Assembly: GCF_019175385.1 (NCBI RefSeq)
Contig: NC_083348.1
Location: 50,924,950 to 50,988,949 of the forward strand
Direction of reading: 5' to 3'
DNA from: Lycium barbarum
Taxonomy: Eukaryota > Streptophyta > Magnoliopsida > Solanales > Solanaceae
DNA: 64,000 bases
In this document: positions 44,196 to 56,871 of the stretch, piece after piece
Layout: each line of letters starts with the position of its first letter
Position numbering within the stretch: position 1 is the stretch's first letter
The notes under the pieces: model-generated
Seen by the model: the letters and a program-made list of their open reading frames with translations, nothing else
The model's database searches: none
What the model was told of the DNA's origin: nothing
Program-made: the position numbers and the translations under genes

Positions 44196-45736
44196 TCAAC
44201 AAAATGAGCAAACACGTTAGATTAGTAAAATCAACTCACAATCGCTCAAGTATGCGCACCTTTAATTGCCTCACAAATTGCTTCTGCCAAAGATTGTGTG
44301 CTTGTTAATGTCGACTAATCACAAGGGTTCAAATTCTACTCTTAGTCGGAATAGATTCTTGTTAGACTAAGAAAGGCGGACGACTCAATTCAATCTAACG
44401 GACTTGAACCAAGAAACTAACAACGAAGCAAAAACGAAGAAAAGCACGAAAGAATTGGCAGAAAAGAAATGCGAACACAAGAACTAGTAAACACAAGTAC
44501 GAACAACTACTAAATGGCTACTAGTTGAGAGACACAAGAAAATGGAATGTAAAAATCGGGAAATAAATAAAATTTCAGGCCCGGGTAGGTGATAATTTGA
44601 AAACGCGGTCTTGATGCCCCAATTGATCCAAGGTATCAATTTGAAATAACGGGAATTTTTAAATTTCTATACTCGTTTTTTTTTGTTCCTTACCTAAGAA
44701 ATAAGGAGACAACAACCAACCAAGGATCAAAGGAAATTTTTGTAAAAGAAGTAAAGGAATTGAATCAAATGTACCTTTTCGTTGTTGTAATTTACGGTCT
44801 GCAGTGGGTGTAGTTATACGGTCCGTATGTTTTTGACGGACCGTAGATGTAGTCTGTAAATGGGGAACAGAATCTACGAATTTGGACTTCAGATTTACGG
44901 AAGGGACTTCTTCAATTATACGGTCCGTATAAAATGTACGGTCCGTATATGGTCACCGTAAATCAGCAACAGTAGCGTAGCAAATTTCACTCCAATCTAC
45001 GGTTGGGAACTGCTATCAAATCTATTGACCGTATATTATTTACGGTCTATATATAGTAACCGTATATCTCCAACAGTGGTCAACTTTTCCAAGCTTCAAT
45101 TTGACGGACTGAATTAACGGTCCGTACTTCTTTTACGGTCCGTGAATTTGGACCGTATCTTCACTTCAGTGACGACGTATAGCACGTGATTTCTTGGATC
45201 TTGGGCTAGGTTTGTTGACTTTTTTTGACATAATGGATCCACTAAACCTAGGACCATTCCATTTGGGGCTAAAAACACACTTTTCCAAAACTTAGTTATA
45301 AACTTTTGGATCTAACTTTTCTTTTGAGTCTTCTTCTCCACTTGAATCTATGAAAATAGCTCAAGAACACATGAACATTCAAATTTCTAGCTACCTTCAA
45401 ATCAACTCATTTTACCCCCAAATTTCGGATTTAGGCTCCCTTAACCTAGCAGAACAAAGCCCAATGGTTATCAACTCCCAATTTCGTCACAAATCAAAAC
45501 CCACTAAGTTGTTCTTCAAATTTTTCTAAAGCTTCAACCCAACAATGGTAGATTCTTCAATATTGACCCGAATGATACGAAATTTGAAGATTTGAAACCC
45601 TAACGTACTAAGGAACAAGAATCTGATAACAAAACAACAAAACAAACACAAAACCTTTGGGGTTTTTTGTGGAAAAATTCTAGATTTTTTTAGCAACAAA
45701 CCCTAGGCTAGATTTGATGGAACAAATCTAATCCAA
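44196..45736 (-). mobile_element. Element I leader region
   Basis: 1.5 kb between the primer site and the gag start on the minus strand, with no significant frame. It contains a cluster of TACGGTCCGTA-type palindromes at 44795-45170, like those in the LTRs of K, J and F although the element is otherwise unrelated. I found no hairpin of the A/B type here. Confidence 0.65.
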
Positions 45737-45748
45737 GCTCTGATACCA
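45737..45748 (-). other. Primer binding site of element I
   Basis: The minus strand reads TGGTATCAGAGC, two bases after the LTR end (CTTGCATCA). Confidence 0.85.
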
Positions 45749-45750
45749 AT

Positions 45751-46379
45751 TGATGCAAGATTAAGAATGAAAATAGAAATAAAAGGCAAGAAACAAAAGG
45801 GATAGATAATTTGACACAACCTAAGACCTAATTTAGCAACCAAAGTTATAGAAAACTAAGACCTCTAAATTAGAATCAAAAGGAACACCAAATTCTTAGG
45901 ATGACCAAGCGGGATTTGGAATCCCTAATAACCAATCCTCTCAACAAGAATTCAATCCAAGGCTAAACAAGCTCTCACACTCAAGAGTTTTACAATACTA
46001 AATATCAATATTAAAAATAGTCTAAGTCTTCCAAATGAAAGAAACTACTATTTATACTAAAGCTAAAAAGAAGACAACTACATTATTACACTTTTATCCT
46101 TAATAAAGTACGGGCCTTGTTTGGGTGTCTTCTTTTGGGAACAAAGCTTGAATTTGCAAATCTTCAAGTAATAGCCACATTGCAAGCATGACCATCTTCA
46201 ACCCACTTCTCCAAACCATCCTCCCATGCTATCATGAACACTTGAAATCCCTGGGAAGGTGCTAGAGTGTATTCAAGTATGTCCCTCCTCATGAACAATT
46301 CTTGCATAGCTTGAAGTTCCCTCGCTTGTCTCTTTGTAAAAGGTCTTGATGCCACTCGAATTGTATCATATCCTTTACA
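45751..46379 (-). repeat. Element I 5' LTR (probable limits)
   Basis: The end CTTGCATCA at 45751 is fixed by the primer site. The start TGTAAAGGATATG at 46379 is my best estimate, because the bases beyond it match another element's internal region. The TATA box TATAAATAG is near 46050 on the minus strand. The frame at 46355-46164 (MASRPFTKRQARELQAMQ) may be the end of a pol frame running into the LTR, as seen in some chromoviruses. Confidence 0.6.
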
Positions 46380-46734
46380 ATATTCCTTGAGTTATGTGAT
46401 CTCAGTGTCATGTTGTTCAAGGTCTCCACGAATGATTTTCAGTACGGTCTCAGATACCGACTCGATTCTTGTTCATTTATTTACTAGCTATTAGACTCAT
46501 TTCTACATAACTCTCACTTTTTGTTTTAGAGTCTATATCTGTCACATCTTAGGATTCATCGTTTCAATCTCTACGCTTGTATTTTCCTTACTGGCTTCCC
46601 CCTTTAAGGGTCTTACTTATACCATTCTAAAATCCGTTTCCTCATTTCCAATCTTGAATTCATGTATCCCTTTCCTCAATTCCCTTATTATACTGCATCA
46701 TATTCATGCCATTTCCCATAATTTATGATACAAG
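46380..46734 (-). mobile_element. Second fragment of E-type non-coding internal region
   Basis: The reverse complement resembles the E internal region at about 59170-59520 (shared GAGATTGGAAAT, GGTATAAGTA..CCCT, TGAGAATCATTTGTAAAGGT-like blocks) with many differences, so it is an older copy. It is the target into which I inserted. The order shows it is not part of the same copy as 31716-32087. Confidence 0.6.
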
Positions 46735-47034
46735 ACCAACTCCATCGATCTTTATGAAGATGGAGTCTTTGAAGATCGTGGGAGGTCCACATAGGACGAC
46801 CTTCAACATATGGGAGATAGCTTGGATGGAAGGCTTCAAGAACGTCAAATTCAAGATATGGAAGATAGCTTGGGAGGCTATTTGGAGAAGGAGGCTATGC
46901 ATGCAAAAGAGGCTAGTACTTAAAGGCAAGCCTTTTCAAGTTCCACTTCCATGGAAGACATCCAAACAAGGCCCCTACTTCATTAAGGGTATAATTGTAA
47001 TAATGTAGTGTCTTCTTTATTTTCTTATTATAAA
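46735..47034 (+). mobile_element. Plus-strand fragment related to the element I LTR
   Basis: The last 90 bp or so (TCCAAACAAGGCCC, then TAATTGTAATAATGTAGTG) match the reverse complement of the I LTR around 46070-46140. The earlier part has an open frame with repeated KIWKIAW-like segments and no known domain. It is cut by LTR H at 47035. Confidence 0.5.
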
Positions 47035-47562
47035 TGTTATACCCCGTATTTTTGTATGTTAATGATTTGGATTGAAAAATTTCAAGTAGTGTTAATGATT
47101 TGGATTAAAAAAGGATTAAGAGAGGTTATTGGGTTGTTTGAGTTGTTTATGGGCTGAATTTTAAGGATTTGATATGATTATTTCTGTTATCGTTGTTGTT
47201 GGTATTGTAGTGATTATCGGAGATTAATTGAAAGTTCGGGTTAGGAAAGTTATATAGAGGAAATGCTGCCCGATTTCCGTTAAGTTCTTAACTAATCAAA
47301 ATGCTAATCAAGGAGTATAAACTAAAGAGTGATTCCCATAAGTGATTGGTTGTAGATTTATAAGTTTGAGAAGTCATAGTTTATTAACAATAGTGTTACT
47401 CTCATATTAATAGGCTAAAGGGGCGACGAGGCAAGCTTGGTTACGGTTGTTCTATAACAGGTATGTAAAGCTATCCCTTCTTTCTTTTTGGCATGATCTA
47501 TGTGAATCAAACAGACGACGAACGTATAAACTCCAAAGAAAATCCTATTCTTAGAGACACTA
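47035..47562 (+). repeat. LTR H, first part (internally shortened)
   Basis: Starts TGTTATACCCCGTATTTTTG. Within about 70 bp it joins sequence that lies about 1.2 kb into the related E LTR (AAAGGATTAAGAGAGGTTATT), so about 1.1 kb is missing. It ends at the CACTA duplication (47558-47562). Confidence 0.75.
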
Positions 47563-48531
47563 TGATAACAACGAGGTTAGGGAGATCCCAAATTTATAAT
47601 TAAAATATAAGAAGTGCGGAAGAAAATATAGAAAAGAATCTAAAAACTAGAAAATAAAAGATATGGGAAATTCGAAGGAACAATCCACGAATTTCCAAGA
47701 ACTTACTCTAAAGTCTTGACAAGATCCAAGTAACAACATAATGATTTATAGGAATAAATCTAACGCCTTTACATGAGATAACAAATCAAAAACAGTAGAT
47801 TCGGATCCTGACCGCTTTATGAGTAACTTAAGACAACAATTAGTATTTAGAACTAATCGCCTTCGGAAGAATACCAAAAAGAAATCAAAGATATCAAAGA
47901 AGAAATTATCTTACTACCTTGAACTAAGAACTAGTTAGGTTGAAAGATAAATCCTAAAGTAATGCCACAAAGGTTCAAAAGAACTCTCAATATAATATAT
48001 TCTTCAAAATCTGATTTACAATGAATGACAATCAACCCTTTATATAGTTGTAAAGAATGAGCTAGTCAAAATAGAAATAAATGGGAATTATCTTCCCTAG
48101 AAGCATAGAAGACTTCCCACACTTGGACCAAGGCAGTCAACATAGATTAAAACAACCTAGAAGGCTACCCACACTTGGACCAAGGCAGTCAACATAGATT
48201 AAAACAACCTAGAAGACTACCCATACTTGGACCAATGCAAGTCAACATAGATTAAAACAACAATTAAATATTTATTCTAGAAACTAATATTTGGGCTAAT
48301 TTGGGCTTCTGGAAACTTCTTCTTTTGGGGATGATTTGGGCCTCATTTCATCTCACTTTGGACTTTAATTTGGGTCTCCAAATAGGTGTAAGACTTGAGG
48401 AAAAAATCTGAATAGGGCTGGAGCTCTTCTGCCATCACAAGGCAATTTTTTAATTGCTAATTAAAGCCCGTTGATATTGAAATAACATTTCCTTGTCCTT
48501 CAATGGAGTTGATCTTCCATGGCTGCTATCA
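47563..48531 (-). repeat. Solo LTR, 969 bp, with CACTA target duplication
   Basis: Termini TGATA...TATCA are inverted, and the 5-bp duplication CACTA flanks it (47558-47562, 48532-48536). The interrupted block GAGACACTAGGATGGCTAAT is intact in E at 55568. The TATA-like CTATATAAAGG on the minus strand (48037-48050) suggests minus orientation. There is no internal region, so it is a solo LTR left by recombination, of a family not otherwise seen here. Confidence 0.85.
48108..48260. repeat. Three-copy 52-bp tandem repeat in the solo LTR
   Basis: ACTTGGACCA recurs at 48121, 48173 and 48225, exactly 52 bp apart, each followed by GTCAACATAGATTAAAACAA. Confidence 0.9.
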
Positions 48532-48536
48532 CACTA

Positions 48537-49022
48537 GGATGGCTAATGTTCTTGATATCCAGAACCTATTTCACATTATCTTGATACGTGTCTATGATTC
48601 TTGAAGTTCTATTTCATATAATCCATAGTGACATTCGAGGGGTACTTTATATGACTGTTATCTCTGATGCTCAAGTATTAGTTTATTCTACTCATTCTAT
48701 TGAGTCTCAGATGATGATTTAGTTTGTATATGGTTGCTCACTACTCTGCTCGTGCATGCTGTTAATACCTCTTTCACTGAGTCCCGGGCCGGGTATGTTT
48801 TCGTGCACAGTTTCACCGCATTGTTCATCGAGTACCTCACTAGAGGGTCGGGTACGTATGGTATATGATGACTTTATTCACCGAGTCCCATAATGGGCCG
48901 GATATGGTATATGGTATTGACATGCATGAATCTTATCTCGTAAGGCACAGGTGCATTGGTATCTTTGATTATCATACTTTCCTTCTATAATCTTCTATTT
49001 AGTTATGATTCTCTTTATTGTA
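48537..49022 (+). repeat. LTR H, second part, truncated by G
   Basis: Continues the late-LTR sequence (GAGTCCCGGGCCGGGTATG, the CCCATAATGGGCCGG block) and stops at TTGTA (49018-49022), where G begins. Confidence 0.75.
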
Positions 49023-50785
49023 TGTTATACCCCGTATTTTTGCACGTCGGATTATTCGTAAGCTAATCGACTTAAGTTCAAGACAAGATTATTTTGGGAT
49101 ATGAGACAGGGACTTTTTAATCCTGATTTTTAATATTGCACAGATTGCTTGTCAATTTCAATTAGTATAGAAATATTAGTGGAGATTAGGGATAAATTAA
49201 CCATGATTAGATTATTAAGTGGGGATTAGTAATTAATTAAGGATTAATTAGCCTAATTAAGATTAATTAAGTCATTAGTGGGTTGAATGGACCCCACTAT
49301 AACATGGCCAAATCTGATTGGTCCATGCTATAGTGGGGCATGTGTAAAGCATAGGGGTTGCATATATAAGTCATAAAAATGACTCATTGATCATATTTTC
49401 CAACTTCAAATTGAATTAGAGAGAGAAGTTAAGATTGAGTGAGAGGGAGAAGCTCTCAGCCATGGCTGTCTTGGCTGAGCTTAAGATCTTAATGGAAAAG
49501 AGATTGAATTTCTTAGAGTTCTAAGTATTCAAGGTGATTGCAACGTGAATTGAATCATTGGGGGCAGCAAGAATGTTTGTTAATTGAATCCACAAATTTC
49601 AGCAATGTTACGGAGCCAAGCTTGTTAAGGTAATATTTAATTCTCTCCTACATGTTTTAGAGGTGATTTGGACTTTGTACAATTTGGTAGATTGAAATTG
49701 GATGTAGGAAATTGTGTGTGTTGTTGCTAAGTTACTGTTTGGGTCGTGTGGGGGGATGTTTTAATCTAATAATGATGAGTTAATTTTAATTAGTATTGTT
49801 GTTGTGTTTTCATGGATTAAATGATGAGAGTAAAGGAATTTAATGGTTAAAGTTGAAGTATATTTTTGTGGGCTGTTTTATGAACTTGTTTTAATTAGAG
49901 GCTGTTTTGGGTGTGTTGTTGTTGTTCTTGTTGAATTGGAGGATTAAGTGTGGTTAAGATTATGCATTGTGTTATTGTAATCGTTGGGTTGTTATAAGAT
50001 CGTTTCGATGAAGTGTTAGGGCTATAGATTATTAAGAATAACTTGAATATGTCGTAGTCGTTATGTTGACGATTATCGAATGTTGGAATGGTGTGGGCTG
50101 TATGGAATGTCCTTGGGTCTTGTTGTAACTAGTTCTTGATGCGATAAATTAGATGTGCCTTGGTTGATACTATGTTGGTTGTTGTATAGTTGGCTTAAAT
50201 ATGAGGAAATTGAGTGATATAGGGGAAGTGTTGCCCAATAAAATAAGCTACTAACGTTGAAGTACGTTTTATGCCTTTCCATAGCTTAACCATAGTCTTA
50301 ACGTCTTAATATAAGTTGAGACACTTCGGGAAGCGTATACGTATTGTACCACGGATAAGCGTTAAAGGTATGTAAAGCTAACCCTTCCTTCTTTTTGGCA
50401 TGATCTTTATGAAACAAATAGACGACGTGTGTATGATTTCAAAAAGCTCCTATTATTAGAGACACTAGGGTGGCTAATGTACTTGATTTCCAGGACTTAT
50501 TTTATTATTTGTTCATACGTGTCTATGATTCATGAAGTCTATTTTGATATAATCCATAGTGACATTCGAAAGATACTTGATATGACTATTGTCTTGATTA
50601 TCAAATGATGGTACATTTTGATTATTCTATTGAGTCTCAGACATGACTTAGTTTACATATGGTTACTCACTACTCTGCTAGTGCATGCCTCAATATGTCT
50701 TTCACCGAGTCCCGGGCCGGGGTTCGTTGTCGTGCACAGTTTCACTGCATTGTTCACCGAGTCCCTCACTAGAGGGCCGGGATAC

Positions 50786-50787
<2 letters not shown>

Positions 50788-50836
<49 letters not shown>
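50788..50836. repeat. (TA)n microsatellite
   Basis: TA run at the conserved position in LTR G. Confidence 0.95.
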
Positions 50837-50839
<3 letters not shown>

Positions 50840-51210
50840 ATTATGATATAATGATGTGATTATGGCGCCAAGAATGGTATATGATGACTTTATTCACCGA
50901 GTCCCATAATTGGCCAGATATGATATATGATATTGATATGCATGATTTACATTTCATAAGGCAAGTGTATTGGTGTTGTGATTGTCATACTTGTTTCCTG
51001 TAATCTCTATTTCAGTCATGATCCTTTTTATTGTATTCATGCTTTATATACTCAATACATATCTCGTACTGACCCCCTTTCTTCGGGGGGCTGCGTTTCA
51101 TGCCCGCAGGTACAGATACTCGATTTGGTGATCCTCCAGCTTAAGACTTCTACTCAGCTGTTTTGGAGAGCTCCATTGTTCCGGAGCCTAGACTTTTGGT
51201 ACAGATGTTT

Positions 51211-51215
<5 letters not shown>

Positions 51216-51288
<73 letters not shown>
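51216..51288. repeat. (TA)n microsatellite
   Basis: A second, longer TA run in LTR G. In E the same spot has only GTATATATATG, so this is a private expansion. Confidence 0.95.
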
Positions 51289-51294
<6 letters not shown>

Positions 51295-51425
51295 GTTTGT
51301 CCAGGGGTACGGCGGGGCCCTGTCCCGTCATATTTCACTATTGATACTCTTAGAGGTCTGTAGACATATGTGTGGGCTGTGTATAAGTTTTTTTTAGCTG
51401 TGTCTATACGATGTGCTATGGTATT

Positions 51426-51860
51426 TGTTACATTTCATGATTTCATGCGTTGGAAAGCGTGCGGGTTATGACTTTAATAACGGAAATGACGTTATCCCCC
51501 CAGCCTATAGGTGGTTAAAGTGATGGTACGCATGTATCGTAAGGATTTGAAGTTAAACCAATCGAAGAAAATAAGTTTCGTCGAGGTTTAAAATTTATTT
51601 GAATGGAATACGGTCAAAGCTATTATATCCCGTATTTTTGGAGTAGAAAATTTAATCGTCCAACATGAGCAAATTTTCCCGAGCCCGGAGAATTCGATCA
51701 TACCCAAGGATGAAAATCAAAAGCTCGGTGTATACAATGAATGAAGTCCCAAAATAATTTAGGACTTAACAAGTGTGACCACGGTGATTGAGAATAATAT
51801 TTTGTGTGTACCAAAAGGGACTATGGACTAGTGCTACGTCACATAATCATGGAAATGGGT
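51426..51860 (+). repeat. Element E 5' LTR, first part
   Basis: Matches 61074-61510. A second LTR-start-like block (TATTATATCCCGTATTTTTG at 51622) lies about 200 bp in. It ends at TGGGT (51856-51860), where F inserted. Confidence 0.88.
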
Positions 51861-54329
51861 TGTTACACCACGAAAAATTTTTCCGTTGGTACGTAAGTGA
51901 ACGAACTAGTGATAAGTATGAGTGCATGATGTCTATGAGCAAGAAACGACATTTGATGACCTTAGGCGAGATTTCGAAGGTATCCGATGTGAGAAGAGAA
52001 AGTTGGCTAAATTAAGATGAGATATAAGGTAAGCAATGCATGTGCATGGACGTGGGTGATTAAAATGAGAAGTCTAAGAAATATGGGAAGTTGCAGAATT
52101 GCAACTGCCCAGTGGTCGTAAAGTGCTAGGACGGACCGTAAACTAGTATACAGTCCGTAAACTCGCAGGTCGTAAACTGCCATGCAAGGCTACAACTTTC
52201 TGCCAGCCGAGAAATGGTAAAATACGACCTGGAGGACGGACCGTAAAGTGATTTACGGCCCGTAAACCATGGTCGTAAATCACCATGCAAGCAGCCAAAG
52301 CTTCTGGTTCTGGAAATGGTTAAAGACGATCGTGAGGGACGGTCCGTAAACTGCAGTATGGGCCGTAAACCATGATGGACGACCACTGTTCACCTCAGCA
52401 TAGATTTTGCAAGTTATTAAATAAAGGGACCAACACTTGTTTTATTTCATTACAACATTACACCACTTCTCTCTAAAACCTCTCTCTACATTTATTATAC
52501 AAGTTTTCAAGGATATTTGAGAATCAACAACATAAAACAAGGTGAATCAAGAGTAAGAACATCATCAAAGATAAGAACATCATCAAAGATCATCTTGGTC
52601 AAGAAATCCAAATGGAGAAAAACTAGGGTTTTGCTCAAAGTGGAGTATTATTAACCAAAGATTGTTCCTACAACTTCTAACGTAAGATTCATGATTTTTA
52701 CATGATGTTTAAGGTATTGACGAGTTGAAATACATGGATTGTAGAAAATATGGTCAAGTAGGTCATGAATGATGAATAGTGACATTTTGAGGAATAGTTT
52801 GAATTGAATCATGAATGTTGTTGTGTTGTGATATGAATGTATTATAAATGGCACTAAGATCATGAACTAGAAACTTTAGACGAATGGACGAAGTTGGATG
52901 TTATGACCATGAATATGGGTGAATTAGAGGCAAATTAAGGAATCTAGATAATGTGGATAATGTGAATGACTAATGGCCATTGTTATGATATTAATGAAGG
53001 TATAGACGCTAGCATTGGGAGGAAGCGTGCAAATGTAGAATAGTCCGACGAAAAGGTATGTAAGGCTAACCCTTCTTTCATAAGGCATGGTTCCTTGGCC
53101 AAACTCTTAAATCCTCTATATGAGTATGTTGTATTCAAACGATTGACACTCCGAGCTCATAAGCTCACGATCCTCGATATGTGCTACGATTGTACTACGC
53201 ACCCCATATGACGAGTAAGCATAAGATATAGATGTAGCGAAAATGATGATGATAGTGATGACGATGACAATAATAATGATGCTAAAGGTGCCTACGAGCT
53301 ATTATACTTACATGTGCCTATGAAGGGCTATAATGACACCCCGAGCTTATAACGCCGGGTAGGATATATGTATATGAATATGTATAAAGTATGTATACGA
53401 TTACGAAACGCGCGCACACCTCTGCAGATGGTACGGATAACCCTGAAGCCTTGGTAGGGCCAGGTATGAGTAACCTTGAGCCTTGGTTGGCCAAGTATGT
53501 ATGAAACACCGATCCTATGAGGTCGGGTATGCCATGTAAATGCTATGTATATGAAATGACTATGTATATAATATGAATATGAATGTGATAAGACTATGTA
53601 TAAGAATACGAATAAGGACATGTATACGAATATGAGCACAAGTATGGTACGAGTACTATTATGGAATACGGATGATGACGTAGGTGTACAAATACGTATG
53701 AAAAATGGAAAGTCCTACGAAAGGCAGGTAAGTGCTATGACGATCATATTATTGTCTCCCCCCTCCTATGCTATTTCATATGTTGTTCATGATGCTTATT
53801 TATTGATGTTGCTCATGCTTTACATACTCAGTACATTCTTCGTACTGACGTCCTTTTGCTTGTGGACGCTGCATCATGCCCGCAGGTGCACAGGGAGACA
53901 GACTTGATCCATAGCTGCCTATTCGGAGATTACATAGAGAGCTCCATTTCCTTCGGAGCCATATCTTTTGGGTACTCATTCTTTTGTGTATATAATTATG
54001 GCCATAGCGGGGTCCTGTCCCGCTAATGTGATATGTTATACTCTTAGAGGCTCGTAGACATGTGTGTGTGTGGATAGATGTGTTTGGCCTTGTCGGCCTA
54101 TGTTTTGTATATCATTTTGTCGGCCATGTTGGCCCATGTACATTGATGTGGCATAGATGCCTATGATGATATAAATGTGTTGTTGTCCAAATGGGACTAG
54201 TTGACGAATGAATGGAAATACATGTATAATTATATGGCTCACCTAGATGTAAGCATAAGAGTAAGCTAAGAGGGTGCCCGGGTGGGCTAGCACCGGGTGC
54301 TCGTAGCGGCCCCGAGTCGGGTCGTGACA
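51861..54329 (+). repeat. Solo LTR F with TGGGT target duplication
   Basis: 2.47 kb from TGTTACACCACG to GGGTCGTGACA, flanked by TGGGT (51856-51860 and 54330-54334). The empty site is visible in the 3' LTR of E at 61506. Same family as J and K: ACGGACCGT cluster (52110-52390), CTCAGTACA..CGTACTGACG block near 53827-53850. There is no internal region, so this is an LTR-LTR recombination product. Confidence 0.9.
52110..52390. promoter_or_regulatory. Cluster of ACGGACCGT motifs in LTR F
   Basis: Repeated GGACGGACCGTAAA, TACGGCCCGTAAAC and related palindromes occur just upstream of a TATA-like TTAAATAAAGGG near 52416. The arrangement is like that in J (33530-33800). Confidence 0.5.
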
Positions 54330-54334
54330 TGGGT

Positions 54335-56774
54335 ATATGAAGTGTATTAAAAATAATTGGTATTAAAATGAATTGAGATCAAGAAATTAATTATGTGTGT
54401 AATTGGTTAAATGTTAGATTGTAAGCGGAGATTAAATTAATAAGCAAATAAGGGTGGAACCACACTTCTCCTTCTCCGTGTGGCAGCACCAAACAAGATA
54501 GAGGTGTCACTATGTTGATTAATAAGGGTGATGAGTCAAATGCATAAGAAGTGCATGTGGACACGTGTGAAAACAAGGAGGAATGGTCAACTTTTAATTT
54601 TAACTCTTTCCATTACAAGGTACATTTGGAAGGAACTAAATATGTATAGTATGAAACCATTGAGATAACCATGGAGACTCACAGCAACGTATTTCTTTAT
54701 ATTTACACACACACCTCAACGTCGTTCCATGAATAGATATATGAAACAAAGTTATTCAATTTTGTTACGGGTTCCGCTCACCGCATCGATCTCGTTGTTC
54801 CGTTTTGTCGTTTTGTTGAATTTGGAATTTCTTCAAGGTGAAGTAATATGGAAGAAGAGTATTTCTTGGAATATAAGGTAAGAATTATCCTCTTCTAAGT
54901 ATACTTAAATTCATTGAAGTCATAGCTAAATTGTGGGATGAGAAATACAAAAATTATACCGTAGATCATATTTGATGTTATTGTTGGCTTATGGGTTGTT
55001 TTGTGGATTATGTAGATGTTGTTATGGATGGAAATTATGGTACATAGCATGAATAATACGTTCTTGATGTTGCTATATATGTCTATGTGTTTATAAAGAG
55101 AATCGATGGAAAATTTATCGATATAGATTTGGAAAACTCGAGGAAAGAGATTTTGTGCTCTTGAATTAGTTAAAAAGGGATTAAGAGAGATTATTGGGTT
55201 GTTGTCGTTGTTGTTGGTATTGTTGTGATAATCGGAGATTAACTGTAAGTTCGGGTTAGGCGAGTTATATAGAGGAAATGCTGCCCGATTTCCATTAAGA
55301 CCTTAACTAATCAAAATACTAATCAAGAAGTATGAACTAAGAAGTGATTCCCATACGTAATTGGTTGTAGCTTTATAAGTTTGGGAAATCGTATTTTATT
55401 AACAATAGTGTTACTTTCACATTAAATAGGCTAAAGGGGCGACGAAGCAGGCTTGGTTACGGTTGATCTACGACAGGTATGTAAAGCTAACCCTTCTTTC
55501 TTTTGGCATGATCTTTATAAAACAAATAGACGACGTGCATATGACTCCAAAGAAGCTCCTATTCTTAGAGACACTAGGATGGCTAATGTTCTTGATTCCC
55601 AGAACTTATTTTATTATGTCTTGATATGTGTTTATGATTCCAGCCGTCCAATTTTGATATAATCCATAGTGCCATTCGAAGGGTACTTGATATGACTATT
55701 GTCTTGATTTTCAAATGATAGTTCATCTTGATTATTTTATTGAGTCTCAGATATAACTTACTTTGCATATGGTTGCTCACTACACTGCTCGTGCATGCCG
55801 TAATATATCTTTCACCGAGTCCTGGGCTGGGTATGTTTTCGTGCACAGTTTCACTGCATTGTTCACTGAGTCCCTCACTAGAGGGTCGGGTACGGTATAT
55901 ATATATATATGATATGATGATGTGATTATGGCGCCAAGGATGGCATGTGATGACTTCATTCATCGAGTCCCATAATGGGCCGGGTATGATATATGATATT
56001 GATATGCATAATTTACATTTCATAAGGCAAGTGTATTGGTATTTTGAATGTCATACTTGTCTCCTATGATCCCTATTTCAGTTATGATCCTCCTTATTGT
56101 ATTTCATGCTTTATATACTCAGTACATATCTCGTACTGACCCCCTTTCTCCGGGGGGCTGCGTTTCATGCCCGCAGGTACAGATACTCGATTTGGTGGTC
56201 CTCCAGCTTAGGATTTCCACTCAGCTGTCTTGGAGAGCTCCATTGTTCCGGAGCCTAGACTTTTGGTACAGATGTTTTGATGTATATATATGTTTATGCA
56301 GGGGTACGGCGGGGCCCTGTCCCGTCATATTTCACTATCGATACTCTTAGAGGTCTGTAGACATATGTGTGGGTTGTGTATAAGTTTTGTTCAGCTGTCT
56401 CTATACGATATGCTATGGATATGTTCGTCTGTAATGGCAGCCTTGTCGGCCTGGGCATGGTATTGATATTTCGTGGCAGCCTTGTCGGCTTGCATATGGT
56501 ATTGACATGTAATGGCAGCCTTGTCGGCTTGCGTATCATATTGACATGTAATGGCAGCCTTGTCGGCTTGCGTATCATATTATATTTTGATTAGTTGTGA
56601 CTCCTCAGGAGACAGGTTATCTGGATACCAATATATGATGACGTTATGAACCTTTGAGGCTCTTTTGCAAGTTTCCATATTGTTCTTAGGAATCAGTTTG
56701 TCTATATTTAACAGGTACGTATACGAGTGTCCAGCTCGGGCACTAGCCATGGCCCACGGGGTTGGGTCGTGACA
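54335..56774 (+). repeat. Element E 5' LTR, second part
   Basis: Resumes the E LTR (compare 61511 onward) with a donor-like ATAAG|GTAAGA at 54887/54888, the block GGAAATGCTGCCCGATTTCC near 55275, and a four-unit minisatellite at 56434-56584. It ends GGTCGTGACA. Confidence 0.9.
56434..56584. repeat. Four-unit 38-40 bp minisatellite near the E LTR end
   Basis: Units contain GGCAGCCTTGTCGGCTTGCG, spaced 40, 38 and 39 bp. The 3' LTR has a similar array near 63684-63834; D1 and D3 have one or two units. Confidence 0.9.
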
Positions 56775-56778
56775 AAAG

Positions 56779-56790
56779 TGGTATCAGAGC
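56779..56790 (+). other. Primer binding site of element E
   Basis: TGGTATCAGAGC, four bases after the LTR end at 56774. Confidence 0.9.
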
Positions 56791-56831
56791 AGTTCATCCT
56801 CGGAGTGTCTACAGACCGTGTCTAGTAGAGT

Positions 56832-56871
56832 CTTGTTTATCGGTGTGTTGTGCACCATATCTATAAACAGG
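56832..56871 (+). other. E leader hairpin with GTGCAC loop palindrome
   Basis: Arms CTTGTTTAT/ATAAACAGG, inner stem GGTGTG/CATATC maintained by G-U pairs, loop TTGTGCAC with GTGCAC at 56850-56855. Confidence 0.55.

Larger units (their letters stand above)
49023..51425 (+). repeat. LTR G, interrupted by E
   Basis: Starts TGTTATACCCCGTATTTTTG and resembles D3 in its first part. It contains a donor-like GTTAAG|GTAATA near 49629, two (TA)n tracts and the GGGGTACGGCGGGGCC block. It breaks at GTATT (51421-51425), the start of E; its end lies beyond the window. Confidence 0.8.

Noticed and set aside
31716..46734. The idea that the two minus-strand E-type internal fragments are one split element
   Set aside because: Their order relative to E is the reverse of what one minus-strand copy would give, and they differ in apparent age.
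46706..47008. 100-residue plus-strand frame as a host gene
   Set aside because: It has low complexity (KIWKIAW repeats), runs into sequence shared with the element I LTR, and has no recognisable domain or gene structure.
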